64,000 nt of DNA from contig JANNNB010000080.1 of the NCBI GenBank assembly GCA_031398325.1, positions 35,877-99,876 of the forward strand, written 5' to 3'. Below, piece by piece: positions 26,044 to 36,760 of this stretch. Made by a program: the position numbers and the translations under genes. Source of the stretch: Sva-07 sp031398325. GTDB lineage: Bacteria > Actinomycetota > Acidimicrobiia > Acidimicrobiales > Ilumatobacteraceae. Below the pieces are notes generated by a model. That model had not been told where the DNA came from, did not search any database, and was given only the letters and a program-made list of their open reading frames with translations. Position 1 is the first letter of the stretch. Each line of letters opens with the position of its first letter.

Positions 26044-27039
26044 ATGGCTGTCACCGCCCCCGTCCTCCCAGACAGCGAGCCCACCCGTCGGCCAACCCCC
26101 GGTGAGGTGATGGGCAGCGGCACGCGTCGCGGTCCGAGCGCCGTCGATCGCGTCTACGGCTTCGTGCGCGCGATCCCGACCGGTGTGCTCTGGCTCATCG
26201 TCATCGTGTGGAGCATCCCGACGCTCGGACTGTTCGTCAACTCCTTCCGCTCACGTGACGCTCAGCGCGGGAGCGGATGGTGGCTCATCAGGCCCGACGA
26301 CCTGACCATCGAGAACTATGACACGATCTTCGGCGCCCGCAACGGCCTCGGCAACTCGCTGCTCAACTCGGCGGCGATCGCGCTGCCGGCGACCATCATC
26401 CCGATCGGCTTCGCCGCCTTCGCCGCCTACGGTTTCGCGTGGATCGACTTCAGAGGCCGCAAGCCGTTGTTCATCGGCACGGTGGCGTTGTTGGCGATTC
26501 CTCTGCAGGTCGCCCTCATCCCGCTGCTCCAGCTCTATGTGAGCGGCGCGAAGTTCACGATTCCGGGGATCGACAAGACGATCACGATCATCCCCGATCT
26601 CGACCTGGCCGGCACGACGACGGCGACGTGGCTCACCCACATCGGCTTCGCCATGCCGTTCGCCATCTTCCTGCTGCACAACTACATCAGCGGCCTGCCG
26701 AAGGACCTGTTCGAAGCCGCTCGCATCGATGGTGCCACGCACTTCACGATCTTCTGGCGGCTCGTGCTGCCGTTGTCGGTGCCGGCGCTGGCCTCGTTCG
26801 CGATCTTCCAGTTCCTCTGGACCTGGAACGACTACCTCGTCGCCAACACGATGATCGGCGCGAACGTGCGAGCCCAGCCGACCACCGTGCTGATCGCCAA
26901 CCTCGCCGGCGACTTCGGCAAGAACGAGCACCTCTTGCCAGCTGCCGCGTTCGTGCAGGCCTTCATTCCGCTGATGGTGTTCTTCGCGCTGCAGCGCTAC
27001 TTCGTGCGCGGCATCCTCGCCGGTTCCGTCAAGGGCTGA
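26044..27039 (+). CDS. Sugar ABC transporter permease (AglG-like)
   Basis: 331 residues, normal length for a MalG/AglG-type permease with six membrane helices. The EAA loop EAARIDGATHFTIFWRLVLP begins at residue 224. The first helix (GVLWLIVIVWSIPTLGLFVNSF) and the end (ALQRYFVRGILAGSVKG) are typical of the CUT1 carbohydrate family. It starts four bases after the larger permease. No strong terminator is evident before the convergent ATPase gene. Confidence 0.92.
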   Translation: MAVTAPVLPDSEPTRRPTPGEVMGSGTRRGPSAVDRVYGFVRAIPTGVLWLIVIVWSIPTLGLFVNSFRSRDAQRGSGWWLIRPDDLTIENYDTIFGARNGLGNSLLNSAAIALPATIIPIGFAAFAAYGFAWIDFRGRKPLFIGTVALLAIPLQVALIPLLQLYVSGAKFTIPGIDKTITIIPDLDLAGTTTATWLTHIGFAMPFAIFLLHNYISGLPKDLFEAARIDGATHFTIFWRLVLPLSVPALASFAIFQFLWTWNDYLVANTMIGANVRAQPTTVLIANLAGDFGKNEHLLPAAAFVQAFIPLMVFFALQRYFVRGILAGSVKG

Positions 27040-27110
27040 CGCCGAGCGATCGGGCAGGTTCCTGCATCGGTGCCTGGCACCTCTGCACGACCTCGACGCT
27101 CGACCGAGGA

Positions 27111-28283
<1,173 letters not shown>

Positions 28284-28409
28284 GGCTGTGTTGCCCCTCC
28301 TGAAGTCCCCGTCACCGCGACGGATCGCAGTGGCTTGTCAGCGGTTGCAGGCTACCCCACGCGATCGCCCTGGCCGGACCGGCGTCGGGGGGCGGTAGCG
28401 TCGCTGCGC

Positions 28410-29003
28410 GTGAACCAGATGAAGAACCGGATGCAGGCACTCGGCCTCGTCGACCGCTCGTTCAAGGCGGCCACCGACGACGAGCTGACCAGTGCCATCG
28501 AGGCCCTCGACGACGATCATCGTGAGGGTCTCGAGTCATTCGCCGACCCGCTCGACGCCGACGGTCTCCGTGCTGCGGTGAAAGCGGGCCGCATCGACGG
28601 CGTCATGGAGGCGATCGCTGCGGTATTGACCGACGCATGCCTCGCCGACTGCATCAAGGAACTCGGTGACCACTCCGACAATCCGTCGACCGATCAGCTC
28701 AAAGAGGTCCTCCCCGGCCTCGTCGAGCGCCACGGTGTCGCCAGCGTCCGCATCATGCTCGCCGCCACGGTGGCCGGCGATGCACCCGCATCCGCGATCA
28801 TCCGCGACCTGCTGAAGTCCGACGAACTCGTCGCGCTGCCCAAGGTCGATGAGACCGTGAGCGCTGCGGTGCTCGACAATCGTAAGCGCTCCGACGAGGA
28901 GCAGGCCGAACTGAAGGCGAAGCGAGCCGAAGCGAAGGCCGCCAAGAAGGAAGCCGAGCGCGCCCGCCGCGCCCAGTCGGCCGCCGCCCGCAACCGCGCC
29001 TGA
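28410..29003 (+). CDS. Hypothetical protein with charged helical C-terminal tail
   Basis: 197 residues from GTG 28410 (ATG 28419 is an alternative); the longer open frame overlaps the divergent ATPase gene and was rejected. The body is helical and acidic (ATDDELTSAIEALDDDH, DCIKELGDHSDNPS, LLKSDELVALPKVDET). The last 45 residues are a Lys/Ala/Glu/Arg coiled-coil-like tail (LKAKRAEAKAAKKEAERARR). I do not recognise the family. The tail might bind nucleic acid; that is a guess. Confidence 0.7.
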   Translation: MNQMKNRMQALGLVDRSFKAATDDELTSAIEALDDDHREGLESFADPLDADGLRAAVKAGRIDGVMEAIAAVLTDACLADCIKELGDHSDNPSTDQLKEVLPGLVERHGVASVRIMLAATVAGDAPASAIIRDLLKSDELVALPKVDETVSAAVLDNRKRSDEEQAELKAKRAEAKAAKKEAERARRAQSAAARNRA

Positions 29004-29079
29004 CCCGCCCGCCATCCCACGAACGGTGTAGTTGTCCCCCTCCGGCACCGGTACATCGACATCGATCGGGGAATCGCGG

Positions 29080-29637
29080 TCACCTGGTGGCGGGGGTGAA
29101 GAGCGTGAGGCGTTCGTGGTCGAGGAGCCAGCGTTTGGTGTCGATCCCTCCGGCGAATCCGGTGAGCGCTCCCGTCGAGCCGACCACCCGATGGCACGGC
29201 ACGACGATCGAGATCGGGTTCCGGCCGTTCGCCGCGCCGACCGCCCGGGCTTTGCGCCGATCGCCGAGTCGTGCAGCCTGTTCGCCATAGCTGATCGTCT
29301 CGCCGTACGGGATCGTGCACAACGCGGCCCACGCCGTCCGCTGGAAGTCGGTACCGATCGGGTCGAGGGGGATGTCGAACGTCGTGCGGTCACCCTCGAA
29401 GTACTCGCCCAGTTGTTCGACAGCCCGGCGGAGGATCGCCGATGCCGGTGTGCCGTCGGTTGGGGTCACGGACTCGTCGAGCTTGACGCGGCCGATCTGC
29501 TCGTCGGGCCAGAGCACCGCGCGCAGGCCGAGGCCGGACGCGACCAAGGTCAACGGTCCGATCGGCGTGTCGATGATCGTCGCGGCCGTCTGTTCGGTGG
29601 TGGCGGACGCTTTCGGGATGTTGGTGATGGTGCTCAT
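29080..29637 (-). CDS. ogt: Methylated-DNA--protein-cysteine S-methyltransferase
   Basis: 185 residues. The active-site motif is VVPCHRVV with acceptor Cys148, preceded by the RAVGAANGRNP helix and followed by GFAGGIDTKRWLL. It removes alkyl groups from O6-alkylguanine in a single-use reaction. ATG 29637 overlaps the stop of the upstream AdaA-AlkA gene (ATGA), so direct reversal and base excision of alkylation damage are co-expressed. Confidence 0.95.
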   Translation of the reverse strand: MSTITNIPKASATTEQTAATIIDTPIGPLTLVASGLGLRAVLWPDEQIGRVKLDESVTPTDGTPASAILRRAVEQLGEYFEGDRTTFDIPLDPIGTDFQRTAWAALCTIPYGETISYGEQAARLGDRRKARAVGAANGRNPISIVVPCHRVVGSTGALTGFAGGIDTKRWLLDHERLTLFTPATR

Positions 29638-31127
29638 ACTGTCGATTCCTTCTCGAGCGGGGTAGGGGCAGACGCAGCGCTGGCGATCAGGTCGGCCCAC
29701 AGATGATGGACCGCATAGGAACGCCACGGCGCCCACGACGTGGGATCGGGTGCCGACGACGTGATCCGGTCGATCGCATGGATGACGCCGAGATCCGTGC
29801 CGAGGAACACGTCGGGATGGGACAGGCCTCGCATGACCACGTAATCAGCGGTCCACGGCCCGATTCCCTTCAGCGCGAGCAGCGACGCTCGTGCGACGTC
29901 GGGGTCCACCCCGTGATCGAGGACGACCGAGCCGTTGGTCACCGCCGTCGCCAGCCGGCGCAGTGTCTCACGCCGCGATGACGGCATCGCGAACGACTCG
30001 TCCGGCGCTTCGGCGACATCTTCGGCGCTCGGGAAGACGTGGGTGAGTTCGGGATCATCGAACGACAGCGGCCGCCCGACCGCCGCGACCACCTTCGATG
30101 CCACCGTTCGAGCGCCCGCCACCGAGATCTGCTGGCCGACGACGGCGCGCACACTCGTCTCGAACGGGTCGACGCTGCCCGGAGCGCGCCGCCCCGGTCG
30201 CATCGCCACCAGCGCTGCCATGATCGGCTCGGTGGACAATGCGGCATCGACGGCCTCCGGGTCGGCATCGAGATCGAGGAGTCGGCGAACGCGCTGCACG
30301 GCGGTACCGAGGTCGGTCCACGACGAGAGCCGAACGTCGGCGGCGACATGGTCGTCGGCGACCCGCAGCGACACGACACCGTGGCCTCCGGGGAGCCCGA
30401 GCGATCGGCGGTAGGTGGTTCCGTTCCACGACTCCACGCCGGGGAGGGCGCGTTGGCCCAGGAAGCGAAGGACCTCATCGCCGGCGAACGGCGCGCGGGT
30501 GGGGAGACGCAGCGAGACGATTCCTGCCGCACCAGATGACGCCGGCCGTCCCACTGACCGGCGCGACGACCCGCCCCGCGAACGCAGATCCGTCGGCGAC
30601 GTGGCGAACACCTCGCGAATCGTGTCGTTGAACTGGCGGACGCTGCCGAATCCGGCGGCGAACGCGACATCGGTCAGCGCGAGATCGGTGGTCTCGATCA
30701 GGACGCGTGCGGTGTGTGCCCGCTGAGCGCGGGCGACAGCGAGCGGGCCGGCGCCGAGCTCCTCGGTCATCAGCCGGTTGAGCTGACGTTCGCTGTATCC
30801 GAGCCGGCGAGCGAGCCCCGGAACCCCATCTCGTTCGATGCACCCATCGGCGATCAGCCGCATCGCCCGGCCGACGACATCTTGGCGAACATTCCACTCG
30901 GGCGAGCCGGGAGACGCGTCCGGACGGCACCGCTTGCAGGCGCGGAATCCACGCTGCTGCGCAGCCGCTGCGGTCGGGAAGAAGTCGACGTTGACCCGCT
31001 TCGGCGTGATCGCCGGACAGCTCGGCCGGCAGTAGATGCCAGTCGTGCGAACGGCGGTGACGAACCATCCGTCGAAGCGGGGGTCACGGCTCTGCACCGC
31101 CACGTAGCACTGGTCCTGATCGAGCAC
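29634..31127 (-). CDS. AdaA-AlkA fusion: alkylation-response regulator and 3-methyladenine DNA glycosylase
   Basis: 497 residues in three parts. Residues 1-75 are the Ada zinc domain with Cys33, Cys37, Cys64 and Cys67; Cys33 is the methyl-phosphotriester acceptor. Residues 80-185 are an AraC-type double helix-turn-helix (GVPGLARRLGYSERQLNRLM, then VAFAAGFGSVRQFN). Residues about 200-480 are an AlkA glycosylase with the helix-hairpin-helix LKGIGPWTADYVVMRG and catalytic Asp445 in FLGTDLG. Damage sensing, activation and repair are thus in one polypeptide, a fusion common in actinobacteria. The start is GTG 31127. The gene leads the ogt operon and probably activates itself. Confidence 0.93.
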   Translation of the reverse strand: MLDQDQCYVAVQSRDPRFDGWFVTAVRTTGIYCRPSCPAITPKRVNVDFFPTAAAAQQRGFRACKRCRPDASPGSPEWNVRQDVVGRAMRLIADGCIERDGVPGLARRLGYSERQLNRLMTEELGAGPLAVARAQRAHTARVLIETTDLALTDVAFAAGFGSVRQFNDTIREVFATSPTDLRSRGGSSRRSVGRPASSGAAGIVSLRLPTRAPFAGDEVLRFLGQRALPGVESWNGTTYRRSLGLPGGHGVVSLRVADDHVAADVRLSSWTDLGTAVQRVRRLLDLDADPEAVDAALSTEPIMAALVAMRPGRRAPGSVDPFETSVRAVVGQQISVAGARTVASKVVAAVGRPLSFDDPELTHVFPSAEDVAEAPDESFAMPSSRRETLRRLATAVTNGSVVLDHGVDPDVARASLLALKGIGPWTADYVVMRGLSHPDVFLGTDLGVIHAIDRITSSAPDPTSWAPWRSYAVHHLWADLIASAASAPTPLEKESTV

Positions 31128-31211
31128 TCCACCATGATGCCCGACCGAGCCACGAGAGTTCAGCGGAAATCGGACACGGCCGTCGACGACCGTCCGGGCA
31201 TGTGCGGACGT

Positions 31212-32480
31212 TCAGTCGCCGGCGACAGGGATGTAGTTCACGCCGGCCACGGTGTGGGTGACCGCCGGCCCGGCGTCGGGCGCGCTCTTCGGCACGACCT
31301 TCGTCCGAAGGATCCACAGACCGAGCAGGCAGAAGACGACACCGCCGAGAAAACCCCACTGCTTGCCGACGATCTGTGCAAACGCACCGATGAGTAGACC
31401 GCCGATCGCACTGCCGACCTCGAAGAACATCGTGAACGAACTGACGGCCATCGCTCGATCGCGATCGCTCGCCCGGTTGATCGTCAGCGCCATCAGTGAT
31501 GGATAGTTGAACGCCACCCCGAGGCCCATGATCGCCGACGCGACCCACAGCGCAGGGATCGTCGGGATGAACGTGAGGATCAGCAACGACACCATCACGT
31601 TCGCGAGCGCGATCGTCACGGCGCGGCGAGGGCCGAGCTGCTCCGGCAGACGGGCACCGAACACACGCACGAGCAGTGACACGAGCGCGTAGATCGCGAA
31701 CAGCCCACCCGAGGCGGCCATCCCGACCGTACGCGAGTACTCGGGGATGAACGCGCCGAACGTCGCGAATGCTGCAACACCGCATGCGAGGACCAGGCCC
31801 GGCATCAGAGCGGCGGGGTGGATCAGCGGGCGCTTCTCGTTGGGGTCGTAGGGCGTGTCGAGCGGATCGAAGTCGTCGTCGGGAGACACGACACGTGCCG
31901 GCGCGAAGCAGGCGAGCACCGCGGCCGCCACCGCGAACAGCGCGGCGTAGAGGAACGCCTGCTCGAAGTCGTCGCCACCGAGCAGCCACTCACCGAGGAT
32001 CGGGCCGACACCCAATCCGCCGAAGATCGCCACGGAGAAATAGCTCGCGCTCTCCGCACGTCGCTCGCGCGGCGACAGATCGGCGATGAGCGTGGCCGCA
32101 CCGACGAACACCGCCGCCTCGCCGATCCCCATGACGCCGCGCAGGATCAGCAACTGCCAGAGCGTGTCGGCGAACCCGGAGAGTGCGCCACCACAGGCCG
32201 CGAAGAGGGCGCCGCCGACCATGAGCACCCGACGTCCCCAGCGATCGGCGATGCGCCCGACGAGCGGCCGCACGGCGATGGCGGCGACAGCGAAGACGGC
32301 GACGGTGAGCCCGATACCGAATTCGCCCGCACCGAGCGGGCCCTCGATGAACAAGGGAACGATCGGGATCAGGATGCCGACGTAGACGAAGAAGATCAGC
32401 GCGACCGACGTCACGAGGACGAACTGGCGCGTGATCAAGCGCCCCTGTTCGGGCTCCACGACGACTTCTGCTGTTGACAC
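31212..32480 (-). CDS. Major facilitator superfamily transporter
   Basis: 422 residues with twelve predicted membrane helices. Helix 1 is FVLVTSVALIFFVYVGILIPIV. The MFS A-motif after helix 2 reads GRIADRWGRRVLMVGG, and a central hydrophilic loop (DDDFDPLDTPYDPNEKRP) separates the halves. The family is drug:proton antiporter-like (EmrB/Bmr type), but the substrate cannot be named. The C-terminal tail is short. It is in line with, but 87 bases downstream of, the transglutaminase gene. Confidence 0.9.
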   Translation of the reverse strand: MSTAEVVVEPEQGRLITRQFVLVTSVALIFFVYVGILIPIVPLFIEGPLGAGEFGIGLTVAVFAVAAIAVRPLVGRIADRWGRRVLMVGGALFAACGGALSGFADTLWQLLILRGVMGIGEAAVFVGAATLIADLSPRERRAESASYFSVAIFGGLGVGPILGEWLLGGDDFEQAFLYAALFAVAAAVLACFAPARVVSPDDDFDPLDTPYDPNEKRPLIHPAALMPGLVLACGVAAFATFGAFIPEYSRTVGMAASGGLFAIYALVSLLVRVFGARLPEQLGPRRAVTIALANVMVSLLILTFIPTIPALWVASAIMGLGVAFNYPSLMALTINRASDRDRAMAVSSFTMFFEVGSAIGGLLIGAFAQIVGKQWGFLGGVVFCLLGLWILRTKVVPKSAPDAGPAVTHTVAGVNYIPVAGD

Positions 32481-32567
32481 CGCAACTATCTTGGCGTCTC
32501 GAAGGTCAGGACCGGCGACTGGATTCGGGTACTGACCGATGTCACACGTCAGACGACGTCATGGGTG

Positions 32568-33482
32568 TCAGACACGGCTGACGTCGACCGACACCGACAA
32601 GGTCTGCAACGACGACGGCCCGATGACGACGCCGCGTAGCGGAGCGACGTCCGCGTAGTCGCGACCCCAACCGACCGTGACGTGACGATTCGGTGCCACC
32701 ACCCCGTTCGTCGGATCGAAATCGAGCCAGCCGTGATCGGGGATCCACACCGAACACCAGGCATGCGAAGCGTCCGCGCCGATGGACCGCTCCTCACCTG
32801 GGGGTGGCTCCGTCTCGAGGTAACCACTCACGTAGCGTGCAGCCAGCCCCAGTGCCCGCAGACATCCGACGGCGAGGTGGGCGAAGTCCTGGCACACACC
32901 CCGGCGCGCATGAAGGACGTCGCCGAGCGGCGTGCTCACGTCGGTGAACGTCGAGTCGAACGCGAACGTCTCGAAGATCATCGTGCACAGCGTCTCGACG
33001 CCGTTCAAGATCGGTCGGCCCGGGGTGAACGCGGCGTTCGCCAGCCGTAGCAACGCCGCACGGTGCTCCGCGACGGTCACGTAGCGGGACGGCGCCGTGA
33101 ACGCCGACGTCTCGAGCACCAGCGGCCCGCGGAGCGCGGCGACCTGCGCAGCCACTCGCTCCCACGGCTGGTTCGATCGCGGGCGCTCCTGCGTGTACAC
33201 GACCACGTCGGACACCGCCTCCACGGTGAAGTCGTCGTGCGGCTGGTGGACGCCGAGTTGCACCATCCGGTTGCCGAACACATCCGGCCGCTCGTCGTAC
33301 TCGTCCGGGGCCGGCGTCGTCGTCAGCATCGACGACAGGACGCGCTGCGACGGCGTCGGTCGGACGAGCAGATACGCAACGCTGTACCCGTCGGCCATCG
33401 TCGCCCCGTAGGAGTAGTCGGTGCGGTGCGTGACCCGGTACTGCGTTCCTGCCGATGTGCTGACCGCGACCGGATCCGTCAC
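32568..33482 (-). CDS. Transglutaminase-like cysteine protease-fold protein of the alpha-E/ATP-grasp cluster
   Basis: 304 residues. An N-terminal bacterial transglutaminase-like beta domain (YRVTHRTDYSYGATMADGY, YLLVRPTPSQRV) precedes the catalytic core with Cys197 in RRGVCQDFAHL, His240 in DASHAWCSVW and Asp256 in LDFDPTNG. The start GTG 33482 has GGGGAG upstream and lies 13 bases after the ATP-grasp stop. In this conserved cluster it is expected to trim or form amide bonds in a peptide made by the ATP-grasp enzymes; substrate unknown. Confidence 0.92.
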   Translation of the reverse strand: MTDPVAVSTSAGTQYRVTHRTDYSYGATMADGYSVAYLLVRPTPSQRVLSSMLTTTPAPDEYDERPDVFGNRMVQLGVHQPHDDFTVEAVSDVVVYTQERPRSNQPWERVAAQVAALRGPLVLETSAFTAPSRYVTVAEHRAALLRLANAAFTPGRPILNGVETLCTMIFETFAFDSTFTDVSTPLGDVLHARRGVCQDFAHLAVGCLRALGLAARYVSGYLETEPPPGEERSIGADASHAWCSVWIPDHGWLDFDPTNGVVAPNRHVTVGWGRDYADVAPLRGVVIGPSSLQTLSVSVDVSRV

Positions 33483-33495
33483 GAGCGTTCTCCCC

Positions 33496-35829
33496 TCACG
33501 ACGGTCTCCCCATCACGCGCGGGTCGAGCGGCGATGCGAGGTACGCGGTGACGATGCCGCGAGCGAGGCGATCGGCACCCTTCCACAGCTCGCCGAGCGT
33601 CGCCATGGTTCCGGCCACCGTGTCGTACTGCTCGGCTTGCAGCAGCGCGACCAACTCCTCCGCGATCGCCACTCCTTCGTCCCACTCCAGCGCTCGCGCC
33701 TCGGTGACGACGCTCCGCAGCGCTGACATCGCCGCGCGCGGATTCCGTTCGTCGGACACGACGAGGTCCATGGCGAGCGCGAACTCCACGTCGCTGCGAT
33801 ACCGGCGCCGGTACGCGACGAGGCTTTCGTTGGTGGCGAGCACGATCTCGATCAACCGTTGAGCGTCGTACTCCTCACGAACGGTCTTGGGTTCGATCGT
33901 GGAGAGCGCGAGGGCACCGCGCACGCCGTCGATCACACCGAACACACGCTCGAGGCGACGCCCGATCTCGCCGAAGTGCCACGCCGGACCACGCACGACG
34001 CTCTCGTTCCAGAGGCCGATCACCGACGAGAGGTCGTTGAGGATGCTGTCGAGGAGCCCACGGTCGATCTGGGCCGCCCGGACCACGGCGTTGTCCTGCT
34101 GGAGCCGCTGGATCGCAGCCCGCGACGACGCGAGACGCGCGAACGCCCGGCCGGCGCTCGTGGAGAAGAACTCCCGCACCGAGGAGACCTCGGCGAGCAC
34201 CGAGCCGAGTTGTTTCGCGAGAGCGGTCAGCGTGCGCTCGATCACCTCACTCGGCGCCGGCGTCGAGTCGGCCGTGACGCGAGCGCCCTTCGGCAGGCCT
34301 GCGATCTGCATGAGCATCGCGCTCGACGGAATCACCCACGGCTCGGCAGTGTCGGTGTCGATCACGCCGGTCGTGCGTTCGAGCACGACTTCGAGCGATC
34401 GTGCGACGAGCTCGGCGCGTTCGAGTGCGCGACCGGCCCAGAAGAGCGCCTCGGCAGCGCGGGTGGGCACCGACGCGATGAGGTCGACCTGCGGCAACGG
34501 TTCACGTCGCGCGACCACGGGCGGGGCGACGGTCCCACCGATGACCCACACGTCCTTGGCGGTCGCCGCCGTCGGGACGTTCGGATCGTCGCCCGGACTG
34601 AGCACGCGTGCACTGGCACCCTGCATCACTTCGATCTTGCGGTCGGACGCGACCAGCTGGAGACGGAGCACGACCGCTCGGTGGACGATCTCCTGGCCGA
34701 CGAGGCAGGGTGCGAGCTCGAAGTCGATCTGCGAACGGCGTTCAGCCGACATGCGCCGGAGCGGTTCGACATCGCCGACGCGCCGGTACCGGTCGGAGAT
34801 CCAGTCGCCCGCCTCGTCCCAGGATTCGGCCAGCACCGGGTCTTCGAGCACACCGGTGCCATGCGCGTTCGCGAGACGCACACCACCGGCGCGCACCGCA
34901 TCGAGCAGCCCGGGCACACCACCGTGCCCTTGCGCGTTGACCTCCATCGGGTCGATGCGGTCGCCCTCGAGCCGGCGATGCAGCACATCGATCGGTTCGA
35001 GGCCCGCCAACGAGCGCAGCCACAGGCGCCGGCGGCGCACGACGAGATCGGCACCCTCGGCGAGGTTGAGACCGAGACGGCTCGCGAGGTAGGCCTGTCC
35101 GACGAACGAGGGGTGCTCCACCCCACCGGACATCACGACGATGCGGGGGCTCTCGGTCTTGGCCAGGTCGGCGAGCGCGTCACGCAGTTGATCGGCGAAC
35201 GGATCGATGGAGCGGAGCCCTGCCCCGCGCGGGAGTGACGCCACCACATCTCGGTGAACTCGGGCCAGCACGTTGCGACCCATGAACGTGTAGCCGGCAC
35301 CCGGAGGCTGGTCGGTGAGGTCCTGCACGACGTGCCACTGCCCCGATGTGTCCTTCGCGACGTCGACCGAGTACGTGGTGAGCCAACGCGGTGATGCCAG
35401 CTGACCGATCGCGGCCAGGCGGTACCGATACGACGCCCACACGTCGGAGGGTTCGACGATCCGGTCGGTCAGCAGTGTGCGCGCGCCATAGAGGTCGGCG
35501 AGGATCGCTTCGAGCATCCGCATCCTGGCGATGACACGGTCACCGAGCGCGTGGAACTCGGCGGCATCGAGGACGATCGGGATCGGGTCGAGGCGCCACG
35601 GTCGCGAGGCCAGCGACACCGTGCGTCCGTCCGCTCGGGCCGGCAGGTCGTGCACGATGTGGCCGGCGCCTTCGGCTGCGAGCAGCCGGTCGGCCTCCTG
35701 CTGGCGCACCACGAGGTCGTACCTCCCGGTGATCTTCGCGACGAGGTCGTGGACCATTGGTGCGGGAGCGTAGGTGCCGCTCTGGTCGGTCGGGCTCATC
35801 GCTGACGCAGGCCCTGGTGCGGCGACCAC
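33496..35829 (-). CDS. Circularly permuted ATP-grasp protein fused to an alpha-E domain
   Basis: 777 residues. The first 470 or so match circularly permuted ATP-grasp type 2 enzymes (GRYDLVVRQQEADRLLAAEG, WRLDPIPIVLDAAEFHAL, MGRNVLARVHRDVV, IVVMSGGVEHPSFVGQAYLA). From about 470 an alpha-E helical domain follows (EALFWAGRALERAELVARSLE, then ARLASSRAAIQRLQQDN). ATP-grasp enzymes join an amine to a carboxylate by an acyl-phosphate. GTG 35829 overlaps the upstream stop (TGATGTG); ATG 35799 is an alternative. The ATP-grasp part is more divergent than the stand-alone paralogue at 36760 and may be less active. Confidence 0.9.
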   Translation of the reverse strand: MVAAPGPASAMSPTDQSGTYAPAPMVHDLVAKITGRYDLVVRQQEADRLLAAEGAGHIVHDLPARADGRTVSLASRPWRLDPIPIVLDAAEFHALGDRVIARMRMLEAILADLYGARTLLTDRIVEPSDVWASYRYRLAAIGQLASPRWLTTYSVDVAKDTSGQWHVVQDLTDQPPGAGYTFMGRNVLARVHRDVVASLPRGAGLRSIDPFADQLRDALADLAKTESPRIVVMSGGVEHPSFVGQAYLASRLGLNLAEGADLVVRRRRLWLRSLAGLEPIDVLHRRLEGDRIDPMEVNAQGHGGVPGLLDAVRAGGVRLANAHGTGVLEDPVLAESWDEAGDWISDRYRRVGDVEPLRRMSAERRSQIDFELAPCLVGQEIVHRAVVLRLQLVASDRKIEVMQGASARVLSPGDDPNVPTAATAKDVWVIGGTVAPPVVARREPLPQVDLIASVPTRAAEALFWAGRALERAELVARSLEVVLERTTGVIDTDTAEPWVIPSSAMLMQIAGLPKGARVTADSTPAPSEVIERTLTALAKQLGSVLAEVSSVREFFSTSAGRAFARLASSRAAIQRLQQDNAVVRAAQIDRGLLDSILNDLSSVIGLWNESVVRGPAWHFGEIGRRLERVFGVIDGVRGALALSTIEPKTVREEYDAQRLIEIVLATNESLVAYRRRYRSDVEFALAMDLVVSDERNPRAAMSALRSVVTEARALEWDEGVAIAEELVALLQAEQYDTVAGTMATLGELWKGADRLARGIVTAYLASPLDPRVMGRPS

Positions 35830-35830
35830 A

Positions 35831-36760
35831 TCAGTGCACGACGTACTGCTCGTACATCACGTCGTTCAACCGGCCGAGGGCGACCTGGACCTCGTCCATC
35901 GCCGTGTCGAGCGCGACCCCGTCGTCGGCCGCCGGGCGGCTGCGACGCAGTGCGCGGTCGACGGACTCGACGGTGCCGAGCACCGACGTGTGTGCGGGCA
36001 TCCGCAGGATGGAGGATCGGATCTCGGCGAGGCAGCCCGCGACCGAGCGTGGGAATCGGTGGTCGAAGAGGAGGAACCGCACGACCGCCCGGCCGTCGAT
36101 CGGCCCGCGCGTCGCGCGCTGGTACATCTGTAGCGCTGAGAGCGAACGCAGCACGCCCATCCACTGCACCTCGGCGAACTCCTCGCTCGCCCCGGCGGGC
36201 AGAGCGAGCAGCGAAGCGGCGCGAACGCCGAGCACACGGGTGGTCATGTCGGCCCGTTCGATGTACCGACCGAGTCGCCACATCTCGTAGGCCTCGTCGC
36301 GAGTCATCGACACCTGCAGGATTCCGTCGAGTCGGCGACTGTCGTCGATGACTCGCGACAGCAGACGTTCCCGCCGACGCCGATCGAGCGACGTCGGGGC
36401 TGCGCCGCGCACGAACAACGACAGGTCGTTCACCGTGGTCCATGCCTCACGCGGCATCACCTCACGACATGTACGGAGGTTCTCACGACTGCGCTCGATC
36501 GAGATCGCGATGCTGTTGTCGTGTTCGCGATCTGCCACGAGGTAGTGGACGACCGACGCCTCGTCCGACGGCACGAGGTCGACCGCCTCACGACCGCCCG
36601 CCCCGGCGACCGCCACGAGTGAACTCCAACGGATGCCGGAACCCGGATAGTCGGCCAGGACGTCGCCGAACGAGCGGAGCACACGTGAGGTGTCCTCGGC
36701 GCGCTCCACGTAACGAGCGCCCCAGTACAGCCGCTCCGCGACACGAGAGAGCAGCGCCAT
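35831..36760 (-). CDS. Alpha-E domain protein
   Basis: 309 residues, all-helical alpha-E (DUF403) family. It opens with LLSRVAERLYWGARYVERAEDTSRV and contains a WRLGRYIERADMTTRVLGVR repeat, hallmark segments of the family. The biochemical role is unknown; it always travels with circularly permuted ATP-grasp and transglutaminase genes. Its ATG shares a base with the stop of the upstream ATP-grasp gene (TGATG). Confidence 0.93.
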   Translation of the reverse strand: MALLSRVAERLYWGARYVERAEDTSRVLRSFGDVLADYPGSGIRWSSLVAVAGAGGREAVDLVPSDEASVVHYLVADREHDNSIAISIERSRENLRTCREVMPREAWTTVNDLSLFVRGAAPTSLDRRRRERLLSRVIDDSRRLDGILQVSMTRDEAYEMWRLGRYIERADMTTRVLGVRAASLLALPAGASEEFAEVQWMGVLRSLSALQMYQRATRGPIDGRAVVRFLLFDHRFPRSVAGCLAEIRSSILRMPAHTSVLGTVESVDRALRRSRPAADDGVALDTAMDEVQVALGRLNDVMYEQYVVH